A DNA stretch of 64,000 nt from Ideonella dechloratans (lineage in GTDB: Bacteria; Pseudomonadota; Gammaproteobacteria; Burkholderiales; Burkholderiaceae_C): contig NZ_CP088081.1 in assembly GCF_021049305.1 (NCBI RefSeq), positions 3,162,001-3,226,000 of the forward strand, written 5' to 3'. The notes beneath the pieces were generated by a model that had not been told where the DNA came from, searched no databases, and saw only the letters and a program-made list of their open reading frames with translations. Positions 9,461 through 17,915 of this stretch are shown here, piece after piece. Every line of letters begins with the position of its first letter. Positions within the stretch are counted from its first letter, which is position 1. Made by a program: the position numbers and the translations under genes.

Positions 9461-9696
9461 ATTTGTGCAAAGGCACCGCGGCCAAACCCGGCGGTCGGCG
9501 GCCTGACCCGATCCCTGCCCTTCCTCGGTGGGCCGGTTCCCGCCGCACCGCCGTCCCGCCTTGCAGGCGCGGCTCTCGGCAGGCGTGGTGCGGCCCACCC
9601 TGGCGTCAGAAAGCCCTGACACCCCGAATGGGCCGTGGTGGATGGACAACAAGCTGTCACACTCTCCGACAGCCTTCTGCAAGCTTGTAGAGAACA

Positions 9697-11175
9697 TCAC
9701 CAAAACGTCATCTGCGAAGGCGACGGAACAGGGGCCCGGCCCCGTCGGCGTCCCGAGGGTGGCAGGCCCGAGCGGCGCGAGCCGTGACGCGCCTGGATGG
9801 CCTGGGCCTCGGCCCGGGCAGGTGCCTGCTGACGCAGGCCGTAGAGCACGGTCTTGGCGTGGGCCAGCACCGTGGCCTCCTCCACCACCGGGGCCGGGTA
9901 GGCCGGCGTGCCCCACTCGGGCAGCCAGCGTCGCCGGTAGCGGCCCTCGGGGTCGTGCTCGGCGGCCTGCTTGGCCGGCGAGTAGATGCGCAGCGTGTTG
10001 ATGCCGGTGGTGCCCGACTGCATCTGCATCTGGCTCCAGTGGATGCCCGGCTCGAAGTCCAGGAACTGGCGGGCCAGGAACAGGCCCGGCGCGCGCCAGT
10101 GCAGCCACAGGTGGTAGGCCGCGAAGCTCACCAGCATCGCCCGCATGCGGAAGTTCAGCCAGCCGGTGGCGCGCAGCTGGCGCATGCAGGCGTCCACCAT
10201 CGGATAGCCGGTGCGGCCCTCGCACCAGGCCTCGAACAGCTCCTGGCGCCAGGGCGCCTCGCAACCGGCGTCGCCGGGCCGCAGACCGTCGTGGGCGCGG
10301 GAGAAGTTGCGCCACTCCACCGCCGGCTCGTCCTCCAGCTTCTGCATGAAGTGGCAGTGCCAGCGCAGCCGGGCGCCGAAGGACGTCAGGTCGCGGGCCA
10401 GCGCGGCATCGGGGGTGGCCTGGCGCGCCCGCTCGGTGGCCTGGAAGACGCAGCGCATCGACACCGTGCCGAAGGCCAGGTGCTCGCTCAGGCGGCTGCA
10501 GCCGGTCTCGGCGCTCAGCGGGCTGGACAGGGCGCGCCGGTAGCCGGCCGCCCGCCCCTGCAGAAAGCTGCCCAGCCCGGCCCAGGCCGCGGCCTCGCCG
10601 GCCGGCGGCAAGGTGGGCCCCGGGCCGGACAGGCCCAGATCGCCCAGGGTCGGCAACGGCTCGGGCAGCAAGTCGGGCACGCCGGCCCAGCCGGCAGAAC
10701 GGGGCAGCGGCGGCGCCTGCATGCGGCGCGCCCACTGCGCAGCCCAGCCGCTGCGGCTGCGCAGCCGCCGCACCACGCCGGTCTGCGGCCATTCCAGCCA
10801 GGCCACGCCCTGGGTCCGGCACCAGGCGGCCACCGCCTTGTCACGGGTGTAGCTCCAACCGGGCCCGGTCTCCTCGTGGCTGAGCAGGTGGCTCAGGCCA
10901 TGCATGCGGCGCAGCGCCTCCAGCACCGGCACCGCCTCGCCCACCCGCACCAGCAGCGGCAGGCCGCGTGCGGCCAGGGCCTCGCGCAGCGGCGCCAGGC
11001 AGGCCAGCAGATAGGCCACGTGGCGGGGGTGGCATTCGGGGCTGTCCAGCCAGGCCGGCTCGATCAGCACCAGTGCCAGCGCCCGCTCGAAACGGGCCGC
11101 CTCAACCAGCGGCGCATGGTCGCGCAGGCGCAGGTCGCGCTTGAACCAGACCAGGGCGGTGGCCGGCTCAGCCAT
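9697..11175 (-). CDS. Cryptochrome/photolyase family protein (deoxyribodipyrimidine photolyase-like)
   Basis: A 492-residue protein with the N-terminal alpha/beta photolyase domain (ALVWFKRDLRLRDHAPLVEA at residues 7-26) and a C-terminal FAD-binding helical domain. The FAD domain shows LSEHLAFGTVSMR, WHCHFMQKLEDEP, GRTGYPMVDACMRQL, TGWLNFRMRAMLVSF and the FAD/substrate segment HWSQMQMQSGTTGINTLRIYSP. It would repair UV-induced pyrimidine dimers using blue light. The WxMQxQ-type sequence with NTLRIY resembles the class found in light-induced bacterial clusters; its exact lesion is not certain. The start at ATG 11175 overlaps the DCC gene by 8 nt. It is the last gene of a tightly overlapping five-gene operon. 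The final 30 residues are basic and low in complexity. Confidence 0.85.
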   Translation of the reverse strand: MAEPATALVWFKRDLRLRDHAPLVEAARFERALALVLIEPAWLDSPECHPRHVAYLLACLAPLREALAARGLPLLVRVGEAVPVLEALRRMHGLSHLLSHEETGPGWSYTRDKAVAAWCRTQGVAWLEWPQTGVVRRLRSRSGWAAQWARRMQAPPLPRSAGWAGVPDLLPEPLPTLGDLGLSGPGPTLPPAGEAAAWAGLGSFLQGRAAGYRRALSSPLSAETGCSRLSEHLAFGTVSMRCVFQATERARQATPDAALARDLTSFGARLRWHCHFMQKLEDEPAVEWRNFSRAHDGLRPGDAGCEAPWRQELFEAWCEGRTGYPMVDACMRQLRATGWLNFRMRAMLVSFAAYHLWLHWRAPGLFLARQFLDFEPGIHWSQMQMQSGTTGINTLRIYSPAKQAAEHDPEGRYRRRWLPEWGTPAYPAPVVEEATVLAHAKTVLYGLRQQAPARAEAQAIQARHGSRRSGLPPSGRRRGRAPVPSPSQMTFW

Positions 11176-11635
11176 GGCGCCCCCGGTCGGGATCGCAGGC
11201 AGCGCCGCAGTCCGCCTCGGCCCCTTCGCCCAGCAGGCGGCGGGCCCGCGCCTGCAGCGCCGGGCGCCAGCGCAGGAAGCGGCGGTAGGCCCGCTCGGCC
11301 AGCCAGGGCGCGCCCGGCAGGGCCTGCACCGCCGCGGCCAGCAACCACCAGCGCGGCAAGGCCGCCCACAGCCGCAGAAAGCCCGCAGCCCCGCCATGCC
11401 AGTGCCCGACCGCATCGCGCACATGAAAGCGCGCCAGCAGCGCGGCCCGGTCCGGCGCACGGGGGTCGTCCAGCGCGGCGCAGGTCGCGGGCTCGCTCAG
11501 GTCGCGCCAGACGATGGGCTGGCGGGGCGTGAGCCGACGGTAGTGGGCGATCTCACGCCGGCACAGGGGGCAGGCGCCGTCGAAGAAGACCTCCAGCGCA
11601 GCCGCGGCCTCGGGGCGGGAGAGCGGCTGGTTCAT
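11168..11635 (-). CDS. DCC family protein (DUF393, putative thiol-disulfide oxidoreductase)
   Basis: A 155-residue small protein with the family-defining start LEVFFDGACPLCRREIAHYRRL (residues 14-35; two Cys spaced CPLC, with D-G-x-C just before). The family name comes from this DxxCxxC motif and a thioredoxin-like fold is assumed, but the role is not established. A hydrophobic stretch (WWLLAAAVQALPGAPWLAERAYRR) is also typical. It sits between two photolyase genes: its ATG overlaps the stop of the iron-sulfur photolyase gene (ATGA) and its end overlaps the start of the next photolyase by 8 nt. Such placement suggests redox support for the repair flavoproteins, which is inference. Confidence 0.85.
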   Translation of the reverse strand: MNQPLSRPEAAAALEVFFDGACPLCRREIAHYRRLTPRQPIVWRDLSEPATCAALDDPRAPDRAALLARFHVRDAVGHWHGGAAGFLRLWAALPRWWLLAAAVQALPGAPWLAERAYRRFLRWRPALQARARRLLGEGAEADCGAACDPDRGRHG

Positions 11636-13215
11636 GCCGGCACCTCCTGCGCCTCCTGTTCCCCCTGCGCGCGCAGCGCCCGGGCCTGGGCCTGCAGCGC
11701 GGTGCGCTCGGTCTCGTCCAGGCGGGCCAGGTGGCGCACCTGCATGCCCAGGCGGGGGTGGCCGGCCAGCCAGTCCTGGTGGCGCAGCAGGAAGTCCCAG
11801 TACAGCGTGGTGTAGGGGCAGGCCCGCGGGCCGCTGCGCTGGCGCGGGTCGAAGGCGCAGCCCGCGCAGGGCGCGCCCTGGCGCTGCAGGTACTGGCCGC
11901 TGGCGATGTAGGGCTTGCTGGCCATCACGCCGCCATCGGCGTGCTGGGACATGCCCAGGGTGTTGGGCAGCTCCACCCACTCCACCGCATCGACATAGAC
12001 GGCCAGGAACCAACGGTGGACTTCCTGAGGCCGCACGCCCAGCAGCTGGGCATAGAGGCCGATCACCATCAGGCGCTGGATGTGGTGGGCATAACCCCAG
12101 CGCAGGGTCTGGTGCAGCGCATCGCGCAGGCAGGCCATCGGCGTCTGGCCGGTCCAGAACCAGGCGGGCAGCGGCAGCGTGGCGTCCAGGCCGTTGAGCT
12201 CGGCGTAGCCCGGCATGCGCGTCCAGTAAATGCCGCGCACGTACTCGCGCCAGCCCAGGATCTGGCGGATGAAGCCTTCGGCGCCGGCCAGCGGCACCTG
12301 GCCGGCGCGCCAGGCGGCCTCGGCCGCGGCCACCACCTCGCGCGGGTCCAGCAGCTTGAGGTTGAGGGCCGCGGACAGCTGCGAGTGGTAGAGCCAGGGC
12401 TCGCCGACCCACAGCGCATCCTGGTAGCGGCCGAACAGCGGCAGCCGCTCACGCACGAAGGCGTCCAGCGCCTGCAGGGCCTGCGCGCGCGTGACCGGCC
12501 AGGCGAAGTCGTCCAGCGCGCCGGGATGCCCGGCCAGGCGGGTGCGCACCAGGGCCAGCACCTGCTGCGTGATCGCATCGGGCGCGAAGCGCGGCGGGGC
12601 CGGCAGCGGGCCCGGTCCCTCGGGACCGAAGGCGGCGCGGTTGTCGGCGTCGAAGTTCCAGCGCTCGCCCTCGGGCTCGCCATCGGGCCGCATCAGCACG
12701 CCAAAGCGGCGGCGCAGATGGCGGTACCAGTGCTCCAGCCGCAGGCCCTTGCGACCGCGGGCGAAGGCGGCGAATTCGCGCACCGTGGTGTAGAAGTGGC
12801 GGTCCTCGCGCAGGTCCAGCGGCAGGCCCTGGTCCCGGGCCACGGCCCGCAAGGCCTGCAGCACGCGCCAGTCGCCCGGCGCGGTCAGCACCAGGGCGGC
12901 CGGGCGCTGGCGGGCCAGCGTGGCGGCCAGGGCCGCGCCCAGGCTGGCGCCCGCGCCGGGGTGGGCCGGGTCCTCGGGTGCATCCAAGGGCCGGTAGTGC
13001 ACCGTCCAGCCACGCTCCCGCAGGGCCTGGGCGAAGTGGCGCATGGCGGCCAGGAACAGCGCGGTGCGCGGCTGGGACGACCAGACATGGGTGCTTTCCT
13101 CCATCACCTCGGCCATCCACACCGCGTCACGGGCCGGGTCGAAGCCGTCGAAGGCCGAGGACCGCAGGTCGAGCTGGTCGCCCAGCACCAGCACCAGGTG
13201 GCGCAGTTCAGCCAT
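11632..13215 (-). CDS. phrB: Iron-sulfur bacterial cryptochrome/(6-4) photolyase (PhrB/CryB type)
   Basis: A 527-residue flavoprotein of the FeS-BCP group, which repairs (6-4) photoproducts and carries FAD, a lumazine-type antenna and a [4Fe-4S] cluster. The N-terminus LVLVLGDQLDLRSSAF is the group's signature. The FAD domain has EGFIRQILGWREYVRGIYW and WGYAHHIQRLMVIGLYAQL (with the His-His pair of this class), then WVELPNTLGMSQHADGG. The C-terminal cluster ligands are visible in CAGCAFDPRQRSGPRACPY, with a further Cys expected upstream in the helical domain. Length fits the family (about 510). The start at ATG 13215 overlaps the DUF2256 gene by 8 nt. Confidence 0.93.
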   Translation of the reverse strand: MAELRHLVLVLGDQLDLRSSAFDGFDPARDAVWMAEVMEESTHVWSSQPRTALFLAAMRHFAQALRERGWTVHYRPLDAPEDPAHPGAGASLGAALAATLARQRPAALVLTAPGDWRVLQALRAVARDQGLPLDLREDRHFYTTVREFAAFARGRKGLRLEHWYRHLRRRFGVLMRPDGEPEGERWNFDADNRAAFGPEGPGPLPAPPRFAPDAITQQVLALVRTRLAGHPGALDDFAWPVTRAQALQALDAFVRERLPLFGRYQDALWVGEPWLYHSQLSAALNLKLLDPREVVAAAEAAWRAGQVPLAGAEGFIRQILGWREYVRGIYWTRMPGYAELNGLDATLPLPAWFWTGQTPMACLRDALHQTLRWGYAHHIQRLMVIGLYAQLLGVRPQEVHRWFLAVYVDAVEWVELPNTLGMSQHADGGVMASKPYIASGQYLQRQGAPCAGCAFDPRQRSGPRACPYTTLYWDFLLRHQDWLAGHPRLGMQVRHLARLDETERTALQAQARALRAQGEQEAQEVPA

Positions 13216-13393
13216 CGCCCCCTCCCCGGCGCCCGGCCTGGCGGCGGCAGGCCGCGGAGCAGTGGCGCACCTCGTCCCAGCAGCGGGCCCAGCGCTTGCG
13301 CCAGCCCATGGGCCGGCCGCAGTGCTGACAGGGCTTGACCGGCAGGGCCGCCTTCAGGCCCTTGACCGCGCCGGCCACCTTGGGGGCCTTCAT
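13208..13393 (-). CDS. DUF2256 small zinc-finger-like protein
   Basis: A 61-residue basic protein with CQHCGRPMGWRKRWARCWD followed by VRHCSAACRR. The two Cys pairs (CxxC and CxxxC) and the invariant W-RKRWAR-W-DEVR core identify DUF2256, probably a small zinc-binding module. Its role is unknown, but members are nearly always next to photolyase/cryptochrome genes, as here. It overlaps the flavoprotein gene upstream (ATGA) and the iron-sulfur photolyase downstream by 8 nt, so all three are translationally coupled. Confidence 0.88.
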   Translation of the reverse strand: MKAPKVAGAVKGLKAALPVKPCQHCGRPMGWRKRWARCWDEVRHCSAACRRQAGRRGGGDG

Positions 13394-14430
13394 GCCAGCA
13401 CCTCCACCACGCTGGTCTGCAGGGCACCGGCCAGGTCGCGCGCGGAACTCCAGGCCCGCTCCACCGGCTCCACCCCGGCGGGCAGCTGCGCGCCCCCCAG
13501 GAAGTCGCCGCAGACGCCCAGGGCCAGCTCGCCATCCCACCAGTGGGAGGCACCGGCCGGCGGCAGGGCGGGCACGGCGTAGCGCCAGCGGTGCGCCACC
13601 GCGCTGCGCCAGAGCACCGGCTCGCCCAGCCATTCGGCCAAGGCGGCCTGCAGTGCGGGCAGCACCACCTCGGGGGGCTCCTCCAGATGCAGCTGGCTCC
13701 AGGTCGGCGTGGCCTGCAGGACCCAGTGCGCCTCGCCCACGCGCTGTTCGCGGCCGGGCCGGGCATCCTGCCGCAGCACGCGGGCCAGCGGCCCGGTGGG
13801 CGGGCAGGCCAGGGCGCCGCCGGGCACTTCGGCCGCCAGTTCGGAGCTCACGCCCATCACCGTCCAGCAGGGCAGCATGGGCACCGCGGCGGCAGCGCCC
13901 GCCCAGTCCGGCCGCCAGGGCGCAAGCAGGGGCGCGGCCTGGGCCGGCGGCAGCGCCAGCACCACCGCGTCCAGCCCCTCGGCCACCCGCTGCCCCCCGG
14001 ATTCCAGCCACCAGCCGTGCAGGCCGCGGCCCAGGGTGTCGACGGGGCAGGACCACCGCGCGTTCAGGCCGTCCAGCAGGCCGCGGCACCAGTCGGGCAT
14101 GCCGGCCTGGCCCAGCCAGCGCGGCGTCACCTCGGCCAGCGGCGAGCTCGGCCGCGGTTGCCAGCGGCGGCACCAGCCTTCGGCCTGGGCCCGCAACAGC
14201 GCCCGCTGGAAGGCCGGCCCACGGGCCCCGAAATCGGCCGCCCCGTGGTCCAGCCAGGTCACCCGCTCCTGGCCGTCGGGGGTGGTCCAGACCATGCGCC
14301 GGGTGGCCAGGCGTCCGCCGGGTCCCCGGGCCTTGTCGAACACCTGCACCTGCCAACCGGCGTCGGCCAGCCAGCGCGCACAACTGGCACCGGCCAGACC
14401 GGCCCCCACCACGGCGGCACGGGGGTTCAT
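13390..14430 (-). CDS. Renalase-like FAD-dependent oxidoreductase
   Basis: A 346-residue flavoprotein. The N-terminus AAVVGAGLAGASCARWLADAG (GxGxxG) with the acidic strand end VQVFDKARGPGGRLATRR is the dinucleotide-binding Rossmann fold of renalase/amine-oxidase-like NAD(P)/FAD proteins. WLDHGAADFGARGPAF and the C-terminal LALGVCGDFLGGAQ (FAD pyrophosphate region) fit the same group. Reaction unknown; renalases oxidise misreduced NAD(P)H isomers, so a role in clearing photo- or oxidatively damaged cofactors is possible. The start at ATG 14430 is chosen because the Rossmann strand begins right after it; an ATG at 14454 is possible. First gene of the photolyase arm, divergent from the MerR gene. 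Confidence 0.8.
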   Translation of the reverse strand: MNPRAAVVGAGLAGASCARWLADAGWQVQVFDKARGPGGRLATRRMVWTTPDGQERVTWLDHGAADFGARGPAFQRALLRAQAEGWCRRWQPRPSSPLAEVTPRWLGQAGMPDWCRGLLDGLNARWSCPVDTLGRGLHGWWLESGGQRVAEGLDAVVLALPPAQAAPLLAPWRPDWAGAAAAVPMLPCWTVMGVSSELAAEVPGGALACPPTGPLARVLRQDARPGREQRVGEAHWVLQATPTWSQLHLEEPPEVVLPALQAALAEWLGEPVLWRSAVAHRWRYAVPALPPAGASHWWDGELALGVCGDFLGGAQLPAGVEPVERAWSSARDLAGALQTSVVEVLA

Positions 14431-14538
14431 GGGGCTCAGTTCAGGGCATTTCATGGCGAGCAGCTTAGTCAGCTTGGCGCCTGAGTGCATCGTCTTTGAC
14501 GCATACTGTCGCTCCATCGGCTGCTTTTGCGAGTCAAT

Positions 14539-15558
14539 ATGGATTCATCCGAACCCGATCCCAGCCGCCGCCCGCAGTACCGCAGCGGGGCCGTGGCACG
14601 CATGGTGCGCATGCCGGTGACCACCCTGCGGGTGTGGGAGAGGCGCTACCGGCTCACCCAGGCCGCGCTCAGCCCCAGCGGCCAGCGGCTCTACAGCGCG
14701 GCCGATGTGCAGCGCCTGGCGCTCATCAAGCAGCTGACCGACCTGGGGCACGCCATCGGGCAACTGGCCGGGCTGGACATGGCCGCGCTGCTGGCGGTGC
14801 AGGCCACCCACGCCCAGGCGGTGGCCGGCAGCCCGGCCGCCCTGCCCCCGGCACCGGCCCCTGCCAGCCCGGCGCCCTGGCGGGTCGGGGTGGTGGGGGA
14901 GGCCTTGTTCCGGCGCCTGGCGCGCGACGCCGACCTGCCGGATAGCGGCCAGCCACGGCTGCTGGGGCCCTGGGCCGACCCGGCCGAGGCCGAGGCCGCC
15001 TGCGCGGCCCTGCGGGCACGGGGCGAAGCACCGGGGCTGCTGCTGTGGCACTGCCCCAGCCTGCAACCCGAGGCCTGGGCCCGGTGGCAGGCCGAGGCCC
15101 CCACGCTGAGCAGCCAGGCCCGGCTGGGCGTGGTCTACAGCTTTGCCAGCGCGGCCGGGCGGGCCCCGCTGCTGGCCGCCGGTGCCAGCCTGCTGCACGA
15201 GCCTGCCGAGGACGTGGCGCTGTGGCGCTGGCTGGGCACGCTGGGACCCACGGCGCCACCGCCTCTGCCCGGCCCGGCCGCCCTGCCCCCGGCGCCGCCG
15301 CGACGTTGGGACGATGCCGCGCTGGTGGCGCTGGCCGGCCTGTCGACCACCATGGCCTGCGAATGCCCGCGCCACATCGCCGGCCTGCTGCGCCAGCTGA
15401 TGCACTTCGAGGCCTACAGCCGCGAATGCGCCCACCGCAGCCCCGACGATGCCGCCCTGCACGCCCACCTGGCCGAGGTGAGCACCCGCTGCCGGCTGGC
15501 CTTCGAGGAGGCCCTGGCCCGCGTCATCGCCCACGAGGGGCTGCTGCCCGGGGGCTGA
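14539..15558 (+). CDS. MerR-family regulator with C-terminal CxCxxxH domain
   Basis: A 339-residue regulator. Residues 14-60 form the MerR winged helix (YRSGAVARMVRMPVTTLRVW then ERRYRLT, SGQRLYSAADVQRLALI). The middle (about 95-230) is the flavodoxin-like region that binds cobalamin in CarH/LitR light sensors, but I see no DxHxxG or similar His motif, so B12 binding looks lost. The C-terminus (273-339) has ACECPRHIAGLLRQLMHFEA and a further Cys (about 297) and His. This domain is shared by MerR proteins beside photolyase/cfa clusters and could hold a metal or react with oxidants. It is divergent from the photolyase operon and 18 bp upstream of the FabG4-type gene. Most likely it controls the island. 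ATG 14539 is chosen; a TTG at 14527 is possible. Confidence 0.85.
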   Translation: MDSSEPDPSRRPQYRSGAVARMVRMPVTTLRVWERRYRLTQAALSPSGQRLYSAADVQRLALIKQLTDLGHAIGQLAGLDMAALLAVQATHAQAVAGSPAALPPAPAPASPAPWRVGVVGEALFRRLARDADLPDSGQPRLLGPWADPAEAEAACAALRARGEAPGLLLWHCPSLQPEAWARWQAEAPTLSSQARLGVVYSFASAAGRAPLLAAGASLLHEPAEDVALWRWLGTLGPTAPPPLPGPAALPPAPPRRWDDAALVALAGLSTTMACECPRHIAGLLRQLMHFEAYSRECAHRSPDDAALHAHLAEVSTRCRLAFEEALARVIAHEGLLPGG

Positions 15559-15576
15559 GCCGCCACAATCGGCGCC

Positions 15577-16965
15577 ATGTCGCCCGCCGCCCCCCACGCC
15601 CGTTCCACCCCCACGCCCACGGGCGACCGCCTGATCGCCCTGGCCGCCGGCCGCTGGACCGGCCCGCTGATCCGTGCCCTGGGCCTGCCCAGCCCGAAGG
15701 CCCTGCCCCGCGAGACCGGCCCGCTGCAGGCCGTGGCCCTGGCGGGACGGAGAGGCGCGCTGGGCGGCACCGGCATGACGCCCACCTTGCAGGCGGCCGA
15801 GGCTGCGCTGCGGGCGCTGGGTGTGCAGGGGCTGCAGGAGCAAGGACAGGCGGGGCCGACCGACGGCCCGCTGGACCTGGCGGTCTTCGACGCCACCGGC
15901 CTGGTGACAGTGGCCGCGCTGGACGGGCTGCGCCGCTTCTTCGCCCCCGGCCTGGGCCGGCTGCGGCCGGGCGCTCGCCTGCTGCTGCTGGCCCGCGCGC
16001 CCGACACGCTGACCGCACCCGAGGCCGCCGCCGCGGCCCAGGCATGCGAGGGTTTCATGCGCAGCCTGGCCAAGGAGGTGGGCCGGCGCGGCGCCACCGC
16101 CAACCTGCTGTGGCTGGAGCCCGGGTCCGAGGCCGGCCTGGCGGCGCCGCTGGCCTTCTTCGGCGGCCCGCGCAGCGCCTATGTCTCGGGCCGCACGCTG
16201 CGGCTGACGGCAGCGCCCATCCCCGCCGGCCACGGTCTGGGCGGGCGCACCGCGGTGGTGACCGGCGCGGCCCGCGGCCTGGGCGCCGCCACCGCCGAGC
16301 GCCTGGCTGCCGAAGGCGCGCGCGTGCTGTGCGTGGACGTGCCGGCGGCCGGCGAGCCGCTGGAAGCGCTGGCCCGGCGCCTGGCCGGCCAGGCCCTGGC
16401 GCTGGACATCACCGCGGCCGATGCCGGCGCCCGCCTGGTGGCGGCGCTGCAGGCCGCGGGCGGGGCGGACGTGGTGGTGCACAACGCCGGCATCACCCGC
16501 GACCGCACGCTGGCCCGCATGAGCGAGGCCGAGTGGAACGCGGTGCTGGCCGTCAACCTGCGCGCGGTGCTGGGCCTGGACGCGGCACTGGACGCCGCCG
16601 GCCTGTGGCGGCCGGGCGCGCGGGAGGTCTGCCTGTCCTCCATCAGCGGCATCGCCGGCAACGGCGGCCAGACCAATTACGCGGCCAGCAAGGCGGCGTT
16701 GCTGGGCTATGTGGCGGCCCGGGCCCGCCAGGCGCCTGCCGCGGGCATGACGGTCAATGCGGTGGCGCCGGGCTTCATCGAGACGGAGATGACGGCGCGC
16801 ATCCCTTGGATGATCCGCGAGGCCGGCCGGCGCATGAATGCCCTGGCACAGGGCGGCCAGCCGCAGGACGTGGCCGAGGCCATCGCCTTCCTGGCCCAGC
16901 CGGGCGCGGCGGGCGTCAACGGCCAGGTGCTGCGGGTCTGCGGCCAGGCGCTGCTGGGGGCCTGA
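15577..16965 (+). CDS. Long-form 3-oxoacyl-ACP/CoA reductase (FabG4-like SDR)
   Basis: A 462-residue protein with two domains. The C-terminal half (about 220-460) is a complete classical SDR: TAVVTGAARGLGAATAERLA (TGxxxGxG, NAD(P) binding), VVHNAGITRDRTLARM, the catalytic Ser in CLSSISGIAGNGGQ, YAASK (Tyr and Lys), and VNAVAPGFIETEMTA. The N-terminal half (about 40-215) is a degenerate Rossmann/flavodoxin-like domain. This architecture is the high-molecular-weight FabG (FabG4) type, which reduces 3-oxoacyl-CoA/ACP. It starts 18 bp after the MerR gene and is probably cotranscribed with it, suggesting light or oxidative-stress control of an acyl-chain step. It ends 34 bp before the convergent pirin gene. 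Confidence 0.85.
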   Translation: MSPAAPHARSTPTPTGDRLIALAAGRWTGPLIRALGLPSPKALPRETGPLQAVALAGRRGALGGTGMTPTLQAAEAALRALGVQGLQEQGQAGPTDGPLDLAVFDATGLVTVAALDGLRRFFAPGLGRLRPGARLLLLARAPDTLTAPEAAAAAQACEGFMRSLAKEVGRRGATANLLWLEPGSEAGLAAPLAFFGGPRSAYVSGRTLRLTAAPIPAGHGLGGRTAVVTGAARGLGAATAERLAAEGARVLCVDVPAAGEPLEALARRLAGQALALDITAADAGARLVAALQAAGGADVVVHNAGITRDRTLARMSEAEWNAVLAVNLRAVLGLDAALDAAGLWRPGAREVCLSSISGIAGNGGQTNYAASKAALLGYVAARARQAPAAGMTVNAVAPGFIETEMTARIPWMIREAGRRMNALAQGGQPQDVAEAIAFLAQPGAAGVNGQVLRVCGQALLGA

Positions 16966-16999
16966 GCCGCCCCGCTTCGACCCTTCAGGTCTTCACGCC

Positions 17000-17893
17000 T
17001 CAGGTCTTGAGGTGCATGCCCGCCAGCGCGGGTGCCAGCAGGCGCGGGGCCGGGCTGCCCGGGCGCACCGTGCCGAAGCGGCCGCTGTCGCCGTTCCAGT
17101 CGGCCAGCGCGGCCTCCAGTCCGGCCTGATCGCGGCCGACGAAGTTCCACCACAGCAGGATGGGCGTGTCGGCCCAGGGCTGGCCGCCCAGCCACAGCAG
17201 GCGCAGCGGCCCGCGGCTGCGCAGCTCCACGCCGTCGGCACCGGGGGGCAGGTAGAGCAGTTCGTCGGCGTCCAGGCGCTCGCCGTCCACCCAGGCCTCG
17301 CCCTCCAGCACCATGGCCGCGTGCTCGAAACCCGGGTCCAGCGGCAAGCGCACCTCGCCCGCGGCCGGGGCCAGCAGCTCCAGCCCCACCAGCGGCGTGA
17401 AGACCTGGGCCGGCGAGGTGGCGCCCAGCGCGCTGCCGGCCAGCACCGTCACCTGCCAGTCGCCCAGCGTCCGCACCGGCAGCACCGGGTGGTTCTGGAA
17501 GGCGGGTGCGCGCTCGCGCTCGGCGTCGGGCAGGGCGATCCACAGCTGGGCCGCGTGCATGCGCGCGCCCTCGGCGGCGGAATCCTCGGTGTGGGAGATG
17601 CCGTGGCCGGCCGTCATCAGGTTGACCTGGCCGGGGCGGATGACCTGCTCGTTGCCCAGCGAATCGCGGTGCAGCACCTCGCCCTCGATCATCCAGGTGA
17701 AGGTCTGCAGGCCGATGTGGGGATGGGCGCCCACATGCATGCCGTCGCCCGGCGCGAACTGGGTGGGGCCCAAGTGGTCCAGAAAGCACCAGGCGCCCAC
17801 CATGCGGCGCTCGCGGTGCGGCAGGGCCCGCAGGATGGGCGTGTCCACGCCCAGAATGGTCTTGCGGGCGGGCAGGCGCTGGAGGGCGCTCAT
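17000..17893 (-). CDS. Pirin family protein
   Basis: A 297-residue bicupin of the pirin family. The first cupin carries the metal-binding set in GMHVGAHPHIGLQTFTWMIE (two His) and a later Glu/His in GHGISHTEDS, the residues that bind iron in pirins. The second cupin (VVLEGEAWVDGERLDADELL region) lacks metal ligands, as usual. The C-terminal PILLWWNFVGRD is a family signature. Bacterial pirins include quercetin 2,3-dioxygenases and regulatory proteins; the function here is open. ATG 17893 has AAAGGA upstream. It lies 22 bp downstream of tetR and is likely cotranscribed with it. Confidence 0.9.
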   Translation of the reverse strand: MSALQRLPARKTILGVDTPILRALPHRERRMVGAWCFLDHLGPTQFAPGDGMHVGAHPHIGLQTFTWMIEGEVLHRDSLGNEQVIRPGQVNLMTAGHGISHTEDSAAEGARMHAAQLWIALPDAERERAPAFQNHPVLPVRTLGDWQVTVLAGSALGATSPAQVFTPLVGLELLAPAAGEVRLPLDPGFEHAAMVLEGEAWVDGERLDADELLYLPPGADGVELRSRGPLRLLWLGGQPWADTPILLWWNFVGRDQAGLEAALADWNGDSGRFGTVRPGSPAPRLLAPALAGMHLKT

Positions 17894-17915
17894 GGCGGTC
17901 CTTTCGGCGTTCAGG

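Larger units (their letters stand above)
9003..9696. other. Gene-free region upstream of the cyo operon
   Basis: About 690 bp between cyoA and the stop of the photolyase gene, both on the minus strand. I find no open frame here with a ribosome site and convincing protein features. The part 9330-9470 is less GC-rich than its surroundings and holds a good minus-strand -10 hexamer TACAAT (complement of 9374-9379) and three FNR/ANR-like motifs, so this is probably the cyo promoter region. The part 9480-9700 is plain GC-rich spacer; I see no terminator with a T-run for the photolyase operon. Confidence 0.55.

Noticed and set aside
9113..10822. Long minus-strand open frame (569 codons) covering the photolyase 3' part and the cyo upstream region
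   Set aside because: It is out of frame with the clear photolyase motifs and its product is low-complexity Arg/Ala/Gly/Pro-rich, as expected of a shadow in GC-rich DNA.
11632..13215. Eukaryote-like cryptochrome or CPD photolyase
   Set aside because: The N-terminus and the Cys-rich C-terminus mark the FeS-BCP (6-4) group.
14539..15558. MerR-family gene as regulator of the merTP pair
   Set aside because: It lacks the short MerR(Hg) architecture, is 20 kb away and sits in the photolyase cluster.
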